Part shown: piece after piece, positions 9,158 to 22,191 of the stretch
Numbering within the stretch: position 1 is the stretch's first letter
How the letters are laid out: every line of letters begins with the position of its first letter
NCBI RefSeq assembly: GCF_018595715.1
Contig: NZ_JAHEOJ010000024.1
Span: 368,001 to 432,000, forward strand
Direction: 5' to 3'
DNA from: Glaciecola sp. XM2
GTDB taxonomy: Bacteria > Pseudomonadota > Gammaproteobacteria > Enterobacterales > Alteromonadaceae
DNA: 64,000 nucleotides
Position numbers and translations under genes: made by a program
Notes under the pieces: model-generated
The model's database searches: none
The model's input: the letters and a program-made list of their open reading frames with translations, nothing else
What the model was told of the DNA's origin: nothing

Positions 9158-9583
9158 CTATTTTCGTAAGAATTGGAAACCAAACCAACCGGCTGTTGCA
9201 CAAAGGGCAGTCAAGCATGTACCCCAAACCCAATCTATTAACATGATTTTTAGCGTAAACCCTTCAAGGATACTGTAATTGGTAAGGTTGTACGCACCAT
9301 ACGCGGCTAAACCTAATAAAGCACCGTCTATCATCGCATAGTACGCTGGTTTATCACGATTGGGCACCACCGCCAATACAAAGGTGACGCATCCATACAT
9401 TAAATAAAACACCAACCATGGCCAAGTAATGAAATTCTCTCTCAACATGCCTGCCATCTCGGCCTGATACCACGATGGGGAGATGAGACCTAGCCATACG
9501 AAATCTAAAATAGCAAAAGCCAGCAGAATACTCATTAACGATAGGGAAATGTTTTTAAAGAACAAGCGTACATTTGCCAACAT
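9158..9583 (-). CDS. DUF2177 family membrane protein
   Basis: 141 residues with four transmembrane segments. Marks of DUF2177 are LDFVWLGLISPSWYQ near residue 30, a central YAMIDGALLGLAAYGAYNLTN block and WVWGTCLTAL near the end. The ATG is preceded by AAAAGGA about ten bases upstream. The family has no established function. The gene stands alone, divergent from the amidase gene. Confidence 0.8.
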   Translation of the reverse strand: MLANVRLFFKNISLSLMSILLAFAILDFVWLGLISPSWYQAEMAGMLRENFITWPWLVFYLMYGCVTFVLAVVPNRDKPAYYAMIDGALLGLAAYGAYNLTNYSILEGFTLKIMLIDWVWGTCLTALCATAGWFGFQFLRK

Positions 9584-9734
9584 AAAAATTCATCCTTTTC
9601 ACATGTACAAATCCAAAAGTAGGTAGTTAATACGGCAAAATAGTCAAAACTGCCTACAATTGGCGTTTTCGTGCTATCGAGCGCTGAATTTTTGAGCTAT
9701 CTTTACAGAGCAAAATAATTTTAAAGGAATTAAA

Positions 9735-10355
9735 ATGACCCCTGAATATATAGTAATACACACCGCAGCCTTTCGAGGCCGTAATTGCGATCGCGACATG
9801 ATAGACAGATGGCATCGTGGCAAGGGATGGAATGGCATCGGTTACCATTACGTGATCATCAATGATAAACACGATAGCAAAGCTGATGGCACAGTAGAAA
9901 AAGGCCGGCCAGACGATACCTCTGGTGCACATGCTTATGGCATCAATGATAGGTCTTTGGGTATCTGCTGCATTGGACATGGCGACATGGAACCGTTCAC
10001 CGACAAACAGGTGGCTAGCCTCAATTCGTTAGTGGCCAAACTAATGGCAACATTCAATATTCCCGTGAGTCGAGTCATTGGCCATCGTGAATTAAACGTG
10101 CTGGTCGAACAAGGTAAGTTAAGAGCCGAATACAAAACCTCTAAGTCTTGTCCTGGTAAGAAAATCGATATGGATGTTGTGCGTCAGGATGTTTCTGCCT
10201 CGCTTATTGGTAATGATAACAATTTAGAAGTGCCTGCGAACGAGGTGAACGCTGCACTGCAAACCTTAAACAAGCACAAAGCGCTGTACCCAAATGCAAT
10301 AGATGAGTTAAGTGCCTTTTTACATCATCCGGAAGTCATCGCACTATCTGATTAA
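9735..10355 (+). CDS. N-acetylmuramoyl-L-alanine amidase (T7 lysozyme type)
   Basis: 206 residues, no signal peptide, start supported by AAAGGA six bases upstream. The domain fills residues 1-150 and is Amidase_2/PGRP-like: zinc ligands are expected at His9 (VIHTAA), the later histidine in VIGHRELN and the cysteine in KSCPGKKID, with Tyr in GIGYHYVI. Such enzymes cut the MurNAc-L-Ala bond of peptidoglycan and are common in phages. Lack of a signal peptide and the compact T7-like form point to phage descent or cytoplasmic muropeptide recycling. The last 50 residues are a helical tail. No other phage gene is nearby. Confidence 0.85.
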   Translation: MTPEYIVIHTAAFRGRNCDRDMIDRWHRGKGWNGIGYHYVIINDKHDSKADGTVEKGRPDDTSGAHAYGINDRSLGICCIGHGDMEPFTDKQVASLNSLVAKLMATFNIPVSRVIGHRELNVLVEQGKLRAEYKTSKSCPGKKIDMDVVRQDVSASLIGNDNNLEVPANEVNAALQTLNKHKALYPNAIDELSAFLHHPEVIALSD

Positions 10356-10378
10356 ATCACCGAGCTTGTTGGATGCCA

Positions 10379-10621
10379 TCAAAGCTTAATATCGTCGAAG
10401 TACTGATTTTTGGTCAGCGCTTCGATGCGTTCAATAAGCGTTAGCATTACTTTTATTGACCCTGTCTGTGTCTCGAGTAATAAGGCCTCTTGGCGCTCTG
10501 AAGTCATAGTGGTGTCGAGCGCAGTGCCTTCAACACTCGTGCCATCGGCTAACCCTAAGCGCAGGCGCAGACGATGCATGCACGCAATTTCGATATAGTC
10601 ATACCCTTCACAAGATATCAT
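10379..10621 (-). CDS. rof: Rho-binding antiterminator
   Basis: 80 residues of the Rof/YaeO family: the start MISCEGYDYIEIACMHR and the central strand GTSVEGTALDT match the family pattern. Rof binds the RNA-binding domain of Rho and lowers Rho-dependent termination. The start codon overlaps the stop of the upstream GFA gene as ATGA, so its translation is coupled to that gene. Confidence 0.85.
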   Translation of the reverse strand: MISCEGYDYIEIACMHRLRLRLGLADGTSVEGTALDTTMTSERQEALLLETQTGSIKVMLTLIERIEALTKNQYFDDIKL

Positions 10622-10995
10622 TTAGATTTGTGCGCCAAAGTGTGCGCATTTTTCTCCCATTCTTGCCCGTTGAAATCGACAATAGTCACGTGTTGAGGTG
10701 GAGTATCTAAGCAATTTAAATTCACATCGACACCGTCTGGGTTGGAGCGTGGGATGTAGAAGGGTTTAACCCCACAGATGCGACAAAAACGGTGCTTAGC
10801 GATGCCAGAATTAAACGTGTATGTGCTTAACGCTTCTTCACCTTGGATCAGCACAAAGTCGCGTGCTGGCACGATTAAATGTAAGTAGCCACTCTTGTGA
10901 CAAATGCTGCAGTTACAGTTTTCAATTTCGACTGATTCTGGGGCATTTACCGTAAAGCGAACCTTGCCGCAATGACAACCTCCCGCATACTCCAT
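10618..10995 (-). CDS. GFA-family zinc-binding protein
   Basis: About 125 residues. Zinc ligands of the GFA fold are complete: CHCG near residue 7, CNCSICHK near residue 28 and CRICG near residue 72. The ATG at 10995 has AGGAGGG five bases upstream and is chosen over the more distal start at 11019. Substrate unknown. It is coupled by a 4-base overlap to rof and follows the prenyltransferase gene by about 40 bases. Confidence 0.85.
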   Translation of the reverse strand: MEYAGGCHCGKVRFTVNAPESVEIENCNCSICHKSGYLHLIVPARDFVLIQGEEALSTYTFNSGIAKHRFCRICGVKPFYIPRSNPDGVDVNLNCLDTPPQHVTIVDFNGQEWEKNAHTLAHKSK

Positions 10996-11034
10996 TAAAG
11001 CCCTCCTGATAAAAGCCAATTCGCATTATTCATG

Positions 11035-11949
11035 TTAGCGATACATCCATAGCACCAGCGCTAAGGCAAGCGGCACACATAAGCTTAACATAACGTTGAG
11101 TCCCATATATGGAAGCAGTTCAGAAATGCGCGTATCAAACTGAGTTTGCGTGAGGCGCATGGCTTTGACCCCCACAAGCAATCCTATCGGTAGCGAAATG
11201 AGTATCCACCAAGCGGCGCTCGGTAAGTATGCATTCAATAACAGATAAACCACCAAAGCAAAACACACCGCAACAAAGGCGATATAAGTGATGGCAGATG
11301 CGCGAAAGCCTTTTGCGATGACAAAATGATTTCGCCCGACCTGCTTGTCGGCGTGGGCGTCTGGGAATTGATTCAGCAACAATAGATTATTGACCAAACA
11401 AAACACAATCAAACTCAAAACAAAGGCTGACAGGCTCAGTTGTGAGGTAAGCGCAATGTAAGTGCCGTTTACCATAATCAACCCAAACCCCACGCCAGGG
11501 GCGATTAAACATAAGTAAGGAAAGCGATTTAACCACGGCGTGTATAACACGATAGTGAGCAGCCCCAGTGCTCCCATAAGCACTAAAGTAGTGTTTACAA
11601 ATACCGCTAAATACAAACCTAACAGCGCAGTGATTAAGGCCGCCAACCAACCTGCGTACTGCACAAGTTGTTGTGCGCTTGGCGTAGTTTGTAATGCACC
11701 ACTGCCGCCGCTGAAAGGCGTTTTTAAGGTTAAGTCGTCCAAGCCACTTTTGGCGTCTTCATACTCGTTGAGCAAGTTCACGCTAATATGCGCAAATAGG
11801 GCAATCAACACACATATGATTGCGATTGACGTATCGATATTACCGTTGTGATGCGCGGCAATACTGACCCCAAGACCTACGCATATCGGAGCTAAAATTA
11901 AAAATTTTGGGCGCGCTGCTGAGCACAAGGCCGTTAACGGTCCAGACAT
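11035..11949 (-). CDS. UbiA-family prenyltransferase (MenA-like)
   Basis: About 304 residues with eight or nine transmembrane segments. The two aspartate-rich motifs that bind prenyl diphosphate and magnesium are present: NLLNEYEDAKSG near residue 65 and NQFPDAHADKQVGR near residue 195. The layout is that of MenA-like members, which join a polyprenyl chain to a naphthoate, but no other menaquinone gene is in the window, so the aromatic acceptor is not assigned. The ATG at 11949 is preferred to a GTG at 11961. It lies about 70 bases after acnA on the same strand. Confidence 0.8.
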   Translation of the reverse strand: MSGPLTALCSAARPKFLILAPICVGLGVSIAAHHNGNIDTSIAIICVLIALFAHISVNLLNEYEDAKSGLDDLTLKTPFSGGSGALQTTPSAQQLVQYAGWLAALITALLGLYLAVFVNTTLVLMGALGLLTIVLYTPWLNRFPYLCLIAPGVGFGLIMVNGTYIALTSQLSLSAFVLSLIVFCLVNNLLLLNQFPDAHADKQVGRNHFVIAKGFRASAITYIAFVAVCFALVVYLLLNAYLPSAAWWILISLPIGLLVGVKAMRLTQTQFDTRISELLPYMGLNVMLSLCVPLALALVLWMYR

Positions 11950-12022
11950 CCTTAAACTCACTTTTATATATTTATACAGACCATCATTATGCTAGGTAAC
12001 TCGTTTTAATCAAAGCATCACA

Positions 12023-14749
12023 CTAGGTGTTGGCAAGATTTCTGAGCACGTAATGCAATATTCCGCCGTGTTGATAATATTCCCATTCACTCTGTGTATC
12101 TATCCTGACTTTTGCATTGAACTTGATGCTATTGCCTTGTTTGTCCGTTGCGATGACTTGGATTTCTTTTGGCTTAGCTTCTACTGAACCAAACTCGAAG
12201 CTTTCCTCACCACTAAGACCTAGAGAATTAACATCTTCGCCGGGCATAAATTCAAGAGGCAATACCCCAAAGCCCACTAAATTTGATCGGTGAATACGTT
12301 CATAACTTTGTGCCAGTACAACTTGTATCCCTAGCAGCTTAGTGCCCTTAGCAGCCCAATCACGAGAAGAACCAGTACCATATTCTTTGCCCGCAATTAC
12401 CATTAAAGACGTTCCGTCTTTTTGATAGCGCATAGCAGCATCGTAAATGTCACACACTTCATCGTTAGGCAAATAGCGCGTTAATCCACCTTCGGTGTTA
12501 GGCGCTAACTGATTTCGTAGTCTTACATTGGCAAAGGTTCCTCGCATCATCACCTCATGATTCCCACGTCTAGAGCCCAAACTGTTGAAATCATTTGGGC
12601 TAACGTTTTGTGCCATCAGGTAAGCACCCGCAGGGGTATCTTGTGAGATTGCGCCGGCAGGTGAGATATGATCGGTGGTAATAGAGTCACCCACTTTCAC
12701 TAGACATCTCACTGCGTTTAGTGGCGCAAAATCAGACGGTGTATTGGTCATGTCAGTAAAATAAGGTGGGTTTTTCACATACGTTGAATCAGGCCAGGTA
12801 TACGTCTCGCCTTTCGGCACAGATAAAGACTTCCATTGCTGTGTTCCCTCGAATACATCTTCATATTTACTTTGAAACATCTGCGGGGAGAGCGATTGCG
12901 TGATTAATTCATTTATTTCGCTCTGAGTGGGCCAGATATCTTCTAGATAAACCGGTTGATTGTCGGCGTCAAGGCCAAGCGGCTCTTTGTACAAATCAAT
13001 GGTCATCGTGCCCGCTAAGGCATAAGCGACCACCAGAGGCGGTGACGCGAGATAATTGGCTCTGATGTCTTGATGTATCCGCCCTTCGAAGTTTCGATTT
13101 CCCGATAGCACAGAGGCAACGGTAAGCTTCCCTTTCTCAATAGCATCACTGACACTCTCTGACAAAGGTCCAGAGTTACCAATACAAGTGGTGCAGCCAA
13201 ACCCTACGACGTTAAATCCTAGGGTTTCGAGTGCATTGAGCAAATCTGCTTTCGCCAAATATGCGGGAACCACCTGTGAACCTGGGGCAAGGGATGTCTT
13301 TACCCAAGGCTTGGTAGATAGGCCTTTTGCTATCGCCTTTTTAGCAAGTAGCCCAGCAGCAATCATGACTGCAGGGTTTGAAGTATTGGTACAAGAAGTG
13401 ATTGCGGCTAGTACGACGTCGCCATGTTTTAAATGGTAGTGTTGACCATTTAAGGTAAACGGCACGCTATCGGCGGGTGCTTTTGCGCCTGCAGGCCCTT
13501 CTCCGCCTTCATCCGCAAATCTTGAAATGGCAGTATCTTCTAATTCAACGCCTAGAATTTGCATATGATTGACAAAGGCACTCTTTGCTTCGTTCAAAGG
13601 AATACGATCTTGTGGGCGTTTAGGACCGGCTAAGCTTGGTACAATATCACCTAGATTAACCTCCAAGGCCTCACTGTAATGCGGGTCGGCCTGACCGTCT
13701 TCTCTAAAGATCCCTTGTGCTTTGGCGTAAGCCTCGACAATATCTACTTGTTGCGACGTTCGCCCGCTTAACGTGAGATAACGCAGTGTTTCATTGTCGA
13801 TGGGGAAAATCCCGCAGGTCGCACCATATTCAGGTGCCATATTAGCAATAGTGGCTCTATCGGCTAAGGGCAGATTGCTTAAGCCATCACCATAGAATTC
13901 AACGAACTTACCAACCACACCTTTCTCACGAAGTATTTGGGTAATAGTGAGAACTAAATCTGTGGCCGTTGCTGCCGCAGGTAGTTTACCGCTTAGCTTA
14001 ACGCCGACTACTTGCGGCAAAAGCATGCTGATGGGCTGTCCGAGCATCGCGGCTTCAGCTTCGATGCCACCAACGCCCCAACCCAGTACCCCTAAACCGT
14101 TTATCATGGTGGTATGAGAATCGGTTCCGACCAATGTATCAGGAAACAAATATGTATCGCCTTGTTGCTCACGCGTGGTGATCACGTCTGCCAAATATTC
14201 CAAATTTACTTGGTGTACAATCCCTGTACCGGGTGGAACGACCCTAAAGTTACGAAATGCAGTTTGTCCCCATTTTAAAAATTGATAGCGCTCTTGGTTT
14301 CGTTCAAACTCTCTTTTTGTGTTTTTCTCAAGTGCCTCATCGCTAGCAAAGTAATCCACCATAACGGAATGGTCAATCACCAGGTCTACAGGCACCTGAG
14401 GGTTAATAGAGGAGGCTTTTCCGTTTAAGGTGACGACAGCATCACGCATAGCGGCAAGATCTACAATGGCCGGTACGCCAGTAAAATCTTGTAAAACTAC
14501 CCGTGCTGGCGTGAAGGCAACTTGCTCCATTGGTTTAGCATTAGGGTCCCATTTGCAAATTGCTTCAATGTCTTGTGCGCTAACGTGCAAAGAATCTTCG
14601 TTTCGTAACAGGTTCTCTAAGAGTACTTTTAGCGAATATGGCAGGCGCTCAACGCTTTGTGGATTTGGTAGTCGAGTAATATCGTAAATAGAGAAGCTTT
14701 GTTCGCCGACCGAGATGGTTCGTTTAGTGTGGAATGTATCGTTGCTCAT
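12023..14749 (-). CDS. acnA: Aconitate hydratase A
   Basis: 908 residues, close to the usual AcnA/IRP1 length. It isomerises citrate to isocitrate in the TCA cycle using a [4Fe-4S] cluster. The cluster cysteines are in ITSCTNTSNP and GFGCTTCIGNSG; the AcnA-type substrate motifs VGTDSHTTMING and EYGTGSSRDWAAKG are present. The ATG at 14749 has GAGGCG six bases upstream and gives MSNDTFHTKR; the open frame to 14800 has no such support. AcnA is usually the oxidative-stress or stationary-phase aconitase when AcnB is also present, but AcnB cannot be checked here. Confidence 0.95.
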   Translation of the reverse strand: MSNDTFHTKRTISVGEQSFSIYDITRLPNPQSVERLPYSLKVLLENLLRNEDSLHVSAQDIEAICKWDPNAKPMEQVAFTPARVVLQDFTGVPAIVDLAAMRDAVVTLNGKASSINPQVPVDLVIDHSVMVDYFASDEALEKNTKREFERNQERYQFLKWGQTAFRNFRVVPPGTGIVHQVNLEYLADVITTREQQGDTYLFPDTLVGTDSHTTMINGLGVLGWGVGGIEAEAAMLGQPISMLLPQVVGVKLSGKLPAAATATDLVLTITQILREKGVVGKFVEFYGDGLSNLPLADRATIANMAPEYGATCGIFPIDNETLRYLTLSGRTSQQVDIVEAYAKAQGIFREDGQADPHYSEALEVNLGDIVPSLAGPKRPQDRIPLNEAKSAFVNHMQILGVELEDTAISRFADEGGEGPAGAKAPADSVPFTLNGQHYHLKHGDVVLAAITSCTNTSNPAVMIAAGLLAKKAIAKGLSTKPWVKTSLAPGSQVVPAYLAKADLLNALETLGFNVVGFGCTTCIGNSGPLSESVSDAIEKGKLTVASVLSGNRNFEGRIHQDIRANYLASPPLVVAYALAGTMTIDLYKEPLGLDADNQPVYLEDIWPTQSEINELITQSLSPQMFQSKYEDVFEGTQQWKSLSVPKGETYTWPDSTYVKNPPYFTDMTNTPSDFAPLNAVRCLVKVGDSITTDHISPAGAISQDTPAGAYLMAQNVSPNDFNSLGSRRGNHEVMMRGTFANVRLRNQLAPNTEGGLTRYLPNDEVCDIYDAAMRYQKDGTSLMVIAGKEYGTGSSRDWAAKGTKLLGIQVVLAQSYERIHRSNLVGFGVLPLEFMPGEDVNSLGLSGEESFEFGSVEAKPKEIQVIATDKQGNSIKFNAKVRIDTQSEWEYYQHGGILHYVLRNLANT

Positions 14750-14952
14750 GATTTCGCCTCTTTCGTACGTGTTATTACAATGAATAAAGTATAGAGACAT
14801 CGTCTGGGTTTTGTGACCACGGGTACAAAGTACTGGATGATCAGACGGTGATTCTTTAGCAAGCTAGTCTATTTATACATTTGTGTAAATGATTTTGACG
14901 TTTGAATGATGATGATTGAAGGAATCTAAGCGATAAAAATGGCAGAAGCGGG

Positions 14953-14980
14953 CATAAAAAAACCCAGCAGAGCTGGGTTT
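14953..14980 (-). terminator. Terminator of the atp operon
   Basis: On the minus strand a 9-bp perfect stem (AAACCCAGC / GCTGGGTTT) with a 3-base loop is followed by a T-run. It lies about 20 bases after the atpC stop codon. Confidence 0.9.
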
Positions 14981-15001
14981 TCGCATCAAGTGAATCGCCG
15001 T

Positions 15002-15415
15002 TTACTTTCTGAGTTTCTTAATCAGTCGTAACTGGGCAATCGCTTCAGCAAGTTCGATCGCGGCTTCAGCATAGTCGAAGTCTGCGCCGGCATTTGCCAT
15101 TTTTTCTTCAGCGTGGCGTTTTGCTTCAGCTGCTGCGGCTTCGTCAAGATCTTCTGCACGAACAGCGGTATCAGCCAAAACAGTAATGTGGCTTGGTTGT
15201 ACTTCTAAAACACCACCAGCGACGTAGATAAGCTCTTCATCACCAAACTGCTTTGTCACGCGTAACATACCAGGCAAAATACCTGTTATTAGTGGAGCGT
15301 GGCCTGGAAATATGCCCAGTTCACCTTCACTACCAGTGACCTGTATGTGCTCAACAAGACCAGTAAAGATCTCGCTTTCAGCACTTACTACATCAAGGTG
15401 TACGGTCATTGCCAT
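15002..15415 (-). CDS. atpC: ATP synthase epsilon subunit
   Basis: 137 residues. Central-stalk subunit of F1 that links gamma to the c-ring and can inhibit ATP hydrolysis. Typical opening [19 protein letters not shown] and [14 protein letters not shown]; the C-terminal helical hairpin rich in Ala, Glu and Lys follows residue 88. The ATG at 15415 has GGAGG eight to nine bases upstream; the frame is open further to 15436 without need. Last gene of the atp operon, followed by a strong terminator. Confidence 0.97.
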   Translation of the reverse strand: MAMTVHLDVVSAESEIFTGLVEHIQVTGSEGELGIFPGHAPLITGILPGMLRVTKQFGDEELIYVAGGVLEVQPSHITVLADTAVRAEDLDEAAAAEAKRHAEEKMANAGADFDYAEAAIELAEAIAQLRLIKKLRK

Positions 15416-15465
15416 GTTGAGTATCCTCCATTGCAATAGGCTTGCTTAATAGCAAGCCCATGCTC

Positions 15466-16869
<1,404 letters not shown>

Positions 16870-16915
16870 TTAATATAATTCTGTATTTAATGGCCCACAG
16901 ACATGTTTAACATCG

Positions 16916-17776
16916 TTAAACTGCCGCTGCACCACTCACAATCTCACTGATTTCTTGAGTGATTGCAGCTTGGCGTGCCTTGTTGTACACCAATTGCAAG
17001 TCATCGATAAGGTTACCAGCATTATCAGTTGCGGCCTTCATTGCAACCATACGCGCGGCTTGTTCTGATGCCACGTTTTCTACAACCCCTTGGTAAACCA
17101 CGGTCTCTATATAACGAGCGAGTAATGCGTCAAGGATCTCGTCTGCATCTGGCTCATATATATAATCCCAGCTGTGTGGTCTCTGCGCTTCTTCATCTTT
17201 TGGTAAGGGAAGCAATTGAGTCACAACAGGCTCTTGAGTCATGGTATTTACAAAGTGGTTGTTCACTAAGTAAACCTTGTCTAATTCGCCATTTTCGTAA
17301 GCGTCTAACATAACGCGAACGGTACCGATTACTGAACTTAGGCTTGGTTTATCGCCTAGACCCGATTCGGCTGCCATTACGTTACCGCCAAAACGTGAAA
17401 AGAAACTTACTGCTTTTGCGCCAAGCGCAGCAAAATACAAGCCCTTACCATCGTTCTGATACTCTCTTATGCGCTCCGATACTAACTTAAATTCATTAGT
17501 ATTTAAGCCACCACATAAACCTCTATCGGTCGAGATAACAATAAAACCGACATTGTTTACAGGGCGCTCTTCTAGAAATGGATGACGATAATCTAGATTA
17601 CCATTGGCAATGTGACCGATAACCTTCTTCATGCTTTTTGCATAAGGTCGTCCGCCCGCCATGCGATCTTGTGCCTTCTTCATCTTCGAAGCGGCAACCA
17701 TTTCCATCGCGCTGGTAATCTTTTGGGTGTTTTTAATACTCCCAATTTTACCTTTTATCTCTTTTCCGCTAGCCAT
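16916..17776 (-). CDS. atpG: ATP synthase gamma subunit
   Basis: 286 residues. Rotating central shaft of F1. N-terminal helix [20 protein letters not shown] with the MEMVAASKM block and the C-terminal helix with [18 protein letters not shown] are typical of bacterial gamma. The Rossmann-like middle contains [15 protein letters not shown]. Confidence 0.98.
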   Translation of the reverse strand: MASGKEIKGKIGSIKNTQKITSAMEMVAASKMKKAQDRMAGGRPYAKSMKKVIGHIANGNLDYRHPFLEERPVNNVGFIVISTDRGLCGGLNTNEFKLVSERIREYQNDGKGLYFAALGAKAVSFFSRFGGNVMAAESGLGDKPSLSSVIGTVRVMLDAYENGELDKVYLVNNHFVNTMTQEPVVTQLLPLPKDEEAQRPHSWDYIYEPDADEILDALLARYIETVVYQGVVENVASEQAARMVAMKAATDNAGNLIDDLQLVYNKARQAAITQEISEIVSGAAAV

Positions 17777-17838
17777 GAAACTTTCTCCGATTACTTAACG
17801 ACAAACCCCCAATAGCGTTAGCTATCAGGTTTGCGTAA

Positions 17839-19380
17839 TTACCAGGTTTGCGTTGACTTAAAGCTATCAAACGCTTCTGTTAACTGGCTTTCGATGTCGT
17901 CGTTATAGTTACCAGTTTCATTGATGGTGTCCATCAATGCTTTCTTCTCACTATTCATGTAAGAATGTAGAGCTGCTTCAAAATCTAGTATTTTGTTCAA
18001 CTCAATATCTTGTAGGTAACCTTTTTCAGCGGCAAATAACGATACAGCAGTCTCAGCAACCGATAACGGTGCATATTGATTCTGTTTCATGAGTTCTGTT
18101 ACACGTTGACCATGTTCTAGCTGTGCGCGAGTGGCATCATCTAAGTCTGATGCAAACTGCGAGAACGCTGCCAATTCACGATATTGTGCAAGTGCTAAAC
18201 GAATACCGCCACCAAGCTTTTTGATAATTTTGGTTTGAGCTGCACCACCAACACGCGATACCGATATACCCGCGTTCACAGCAGGTCGAATACCTGCGTT
18301 GAAAAGGTCGGTCTCAAGGAATATTTGACCATCGGTAATCGAAATTACGTTCGTAGGTACGAATGCAGAAACGTCACCTGCTTGGGTCTCAATGATAGGT
18401 AGTGCGGTAAGCGAACCTGTTTTACCTTTTACTTCACCGTTGGTGTATTTCTCAACATAGCTAGCGTTAACGCGCGCTGCACGCTCGAGCAAACGTGAAT
18501 GAAGATAGAATACATCACCAGGGTATGCTTCACGACCCGGTGGGCGGCGAAGAAGTAGTGATACCTGACGGTAAGCTACGGCTTGCTTAGATAAATCATC
18601 ATATACGATAAGCGCATCTTCACCGCGGTCACGGAAGTATTCACCCATCGTGCAACCTGAATATGGTGCAAGATACTGAAGTGCGGCAGATTCTGAAGCA
18701 GATGCTGCAACAATGATTGTATGCGCCATTGCACCATGCTCTTCAAGCTTACGTACAACGTTAGCAATGGTAGACGCTTTTTGGCCTATTGCTACATAAA
18801 CGCATTTTACGCCAGTGCCTTTTTGGTTAATGATGGCATCAATGGCTAGCGCTGTTTTACCGGTTTGTCTGTCGCCGATAACAAGCTCACGCTGACCACG
18901 ACCAACTGGAATCATTGCATCAACAGATTTATAACCCGTTTGTACCGGCTCATCAACAGATTGACGTTCGATTACACCTGGTGCAATTTTTTCAACTGGC
19001 TCAAATAACTCAGATTCAATAGAACCTTTACCGTCAATCGCTTCACCTAGTGTGTTTACAACACGACCTAGAAGCTGAGGGCCTACTGGTACTTCGAGAA
19101 TACGACCAGATGATTTCACCTTGTCGCCTTCTTGCAAGTCAATGTATGGGCCCATTACAACCGCGCCCACTGAATCTCTTTCTAAGTTAAGTGCAATCGC
19201 GTAGCGGCCGCCTGGTAATTCGATCATTTCACCTTGCATTACATCTGCAAGACCATTGATACGAATAATACCGTCGGTCACACCAACAATTGTTCCTTCG
19301 TTTCTCGCTTCACTTACTACTTCAAACTGTTCAATACGTTTTTTGATCAGTTCTGCAATCTCTGTAGAATTAAGTTGCAT
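17839..19380 (-). CDS. atpA: ATP synthase alpha subunit
   Basis: 513 residues, same length as the E. coli protein. Non-catalytic nucleotide-binding subunit of F1. Walker A GDRQTGKT at 169-176, the Walker B region [11 protein letters not shown] near 265, and the arginine-finger segment [11 protein letters not shown] near 370 are intact. The upstream antisense open frames are shadows. Confidence 0.98.
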   Translation of the reverse strand: MQLNSTEIAELIKKRIEQFEVVSEARNEGTIVGVTDGIIRINGLADVMQGEMIELPGGRYAIALNLERDSVGAVVMGPYIDLQEGDKVKSSGRILEVPVGPQLLGRVVNTLGEAIDGKGSIESELFEPVEKIAPGVIERQSVDEPVQTGYKSVDAMIPVGRGQRELVIGDRQTGKTALAIDAIINQKGTGVKCVYVAIGQKASTIANVVRKLEEHGAMAHTIIVAASASESAALQYLAPYSGCTMGEYFRDRGEDALIVYDDLSKQAVAYRQVSLLLRRPPGREAYPGDVFYLHSRLLERAARVNASYVEKYTNGEVKGKTGSLTALPIIETQAGDVSAFVPTNVISITDGQIFLETDLFNAGIRPAVNAGISVSRVGGAAQTKIIKKLGGGIRLALAQYRELAAFSQFASDLDDATRAQLEHGQRVTELMKQNQYAPLSVAETAVSLFAAEKGYLQDIELNKILDFEAALHSYMNSEKKALMDTINETGNYNDDIESQLTEAFDSFKSTQTW

Positions 19381-19393
19381 ACTTATATTCCCG

Positions 19394-19927
19394 TTATGCT
19401 TGTAACGCGTCGTTAAGACGGTTCAATTGTGAATTTACGGAGCCATCTATTACTGTGTCACCGGCTTTGATGATCATGCCGGCGATCAGGCTAGGATCCA
19501 CGCTACAATTAAGCTGTACTTTGCGATCAAATCGCTTCTCGAGGCTAGCGCTTAGGGCATCTAGCTGAGCGCTGTTTAACTCTGCTGCTGAAGTAACATC
19601 AACATTGATTTGTTTCTCTCGCTCAATCTTGAGCGCACTAAACATGGTTGATATTTCAGGTAACAAGGCTAGACGATGATTCACCGCTAAAATTTTGATA
19701 AAGTTTTGCCCGTTTTCATTGAGCTGGTCGCCGCAGACCTTGTTGAATACATCAATAGCAAGTGCTGACGACACTGCGCCAGATAAGTAATGATGCATTT
19801 CTTCGGCTTTAGACACCTCGGCGGCAAACACCAACATGGCTTGCCACTCGTCTACGGCTGATTTATCAACTGCAAAATCAAAAGCTGCTAGAGCGTAGGG
19901 GCGAGCAACGGTTGTCAATTCAGACAT
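19394..19927 (-). CDS. atpH: ATP synthase delta subunit
   Basis: 177 residues. Peripheral-stalk cap joining F1 alpha to the b subunits. Recognised by N-terminal [13 protein letters not shown], the F1-binding helical bundle, and the C-terminal [20 protein letters not shown] signature. Position between atpF and atpA agrees. Confidence 0.97.
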   Translation of the reverse strand: MSELTTVARPYALAAFDFAVDKSAVDEWQAMLVFAAEVSKAEEMHHYLSGAVSSALAIDVFNKVCGDQLNENGQNFIKILAVNHRLALLPEISTMFSALKIEREKQINVDVTSAAELNSAQLDALSASLEKRFDRKVQLNCSVDPSLIAGMIIKAGDTVIDGSVNSQLNRLNDALQA

Positions 19928-19938
19928 GGCTCACTCTC

Positions 19939-20409
19939 CTATAGCTCAGCGACAAGTTTTTCAACAATGTCACTTTGCGCCTGAGCGTCAATTTCACGTG
20001 CTAAGATTTGTTGTGCGCCTGCAATGGCTAGTGCAGCCACTTGCTTACGTAACTCTTCTTTCACACGGTTCTTTTCCGCTTCAATTTCGGCATGACCTTG
20101 TGCGATGATTTTTTCGCGTTCGGAGTGCCCTTTTTGTGTCTCTTCGTCGACGAGCTGAGTAGCGCGTTTCTTAGCTAACTCGATAATTTTGCTAGCCTCT
20201 TCTTTGGCTTCACGAAGCTTATCGGTAGCGCTAGATTGCGCAAGCTCTAGGTCTTTTTCTGCACGTTCAGACGCAGCAAGACCGTCGGCGATTTTCTTCT
20301 GTCTTTCTTCAATTGCAGCAATCAGTGGCGGCCATACATATTTCATGCAGAACACAACAAACACTGTAAAAGCAATGAGCTGACCTATAAGGGTGGCGTT
20401 AAAATTCAC
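19939..20409 (-). CDS. atpF: ATP synthase b subunit
   Basis: 156 residues, the usual length. One N-terminal membrane helix ([20 protein letters not shown]) then a long charged right-handed coiled coil from about residue 33 to the end. It forms the peripheral stalk as a dimer. Starts with MNFNAT, as in enteric b subunits. Confidence 0.98.
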   Translation of the reverse strand: MNFNATLIGQLIAFTVFVVFCMKYVWPPLIAAIEERQKKIADGLAASERAEKDLELAQSSATDKLREAKEEASKIIELAKKRATQLVDEETQKGHSEREKIIAQGHAEIEAEKNRVKEELRKQVAALAIAGAQQILAREIDAQAQSDIVEKLVAEL

Positions 20410-20452
20410 GTCCGCTCCTCCTATTGTTTATTCGTTAACTCAAACAGCGTGT

Positions 20453-20704
<252 letters not shown>

Positions 20705-20738
20705 TTAAAGTTAAATGTAAAAATATAAAAAAGTAAAA

Positions 20739-21587
<849 letters not shown>

Positions 21588-21628
21588 TTATAATTTAAAA
21601 ATTTTTCCATATGTTTCGACGCCTGTCT

Positions 21629-22012
21629 TTAAGACATTTGGCTTAATCGAAACATGGCCGTCCACTGACTGACCATAGTTATCGCGTACGCACCGAAAAT
21701 AGCAACTAAGTGGGCGTTATAAAAAGAAAACGCGATACCAAAAATTAATCCAGTGAGAATCAGTTTTAGCTTCAATCCTTGATTCAAACTTTGAGCAACG
21801 ATTTTATTTTTTGTTGCTCCTGCATATCGAAATATCCAATATGCAAAAATACTGTGAGGCAATGCAAACGCGATAACACCGATCGCACAAGAGAGCCATA
21901 ACTCTGGGTATATTAGCGCGGTAATGAGCACCAAACATGCACCAACCGCTAACTGTACTTTTATGCCTGCTAACGCCAGTTTTCTTCCTGGCTTTGCCAA
22001 ATCAACTCTCAT
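21629..22012 (-). CDS. atpI: ATP synthase subunit I
   Basis: 127 residues with four hydrophobic segments and a basic N-terminus (VDLAKPGRKLAL). AtpI helps assemble the c-ring and is not part of the finished enzyme. It is the first gene of the atp operon, as in most gammaproteobacteria. Confidence 0.9.
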   Translation of the reverse strand: MRVDLAKPGRKLALAGIKVQLAVGACLVLITALIYPELWLSCAIGVIAFALPHSIFAYWIFRYAGATKNKIVAQSLNQGLKLKLILTGLIFGIAFSFYNAHLVAIFGAYAITMVSQWTAMFRLSQMS

Positions 22013-22054
22013 ACCTATTTGTACCTGCAGGCAGCACCTAATAAAAGCGCTCGA

Positions 22055-22082
22055 AGTATACTGCTAATGCGGAAAAATTCAA
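22055..22082 (-). promoter_or_regulatory. Sigma-70 promoter of the atp operon
   Basis: On the minus strand TTGAAT (22082-22077) and TATACT (22060-22055) are separated by 16 bases, with a GC-rich stretch just downstream. It would start transcription about 35 bases before atpI. Confidence 0.6.
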
Positions 22083-22191
22083 CCATAAACCAGAATTATT
22101 AAGGGGATTTTAAGTATTCGTATCCTCAATAATACTAATGGTGTACATCAGTTTTTTTCGATTGATTTGATAAGCTTGCATTAAAACAGTG

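Noticed and set aside
9735..10355. Amidase gene as part of a prophage
   Set aside because: No other phage gene, attachment repeat or composition change is seen around it; a lone domesticated amidase is simpler.
19985..20005. TTTCACGTGCTAA as another parS site
   Set aside because: Only one half matches the consensus; the second half-site is missing.
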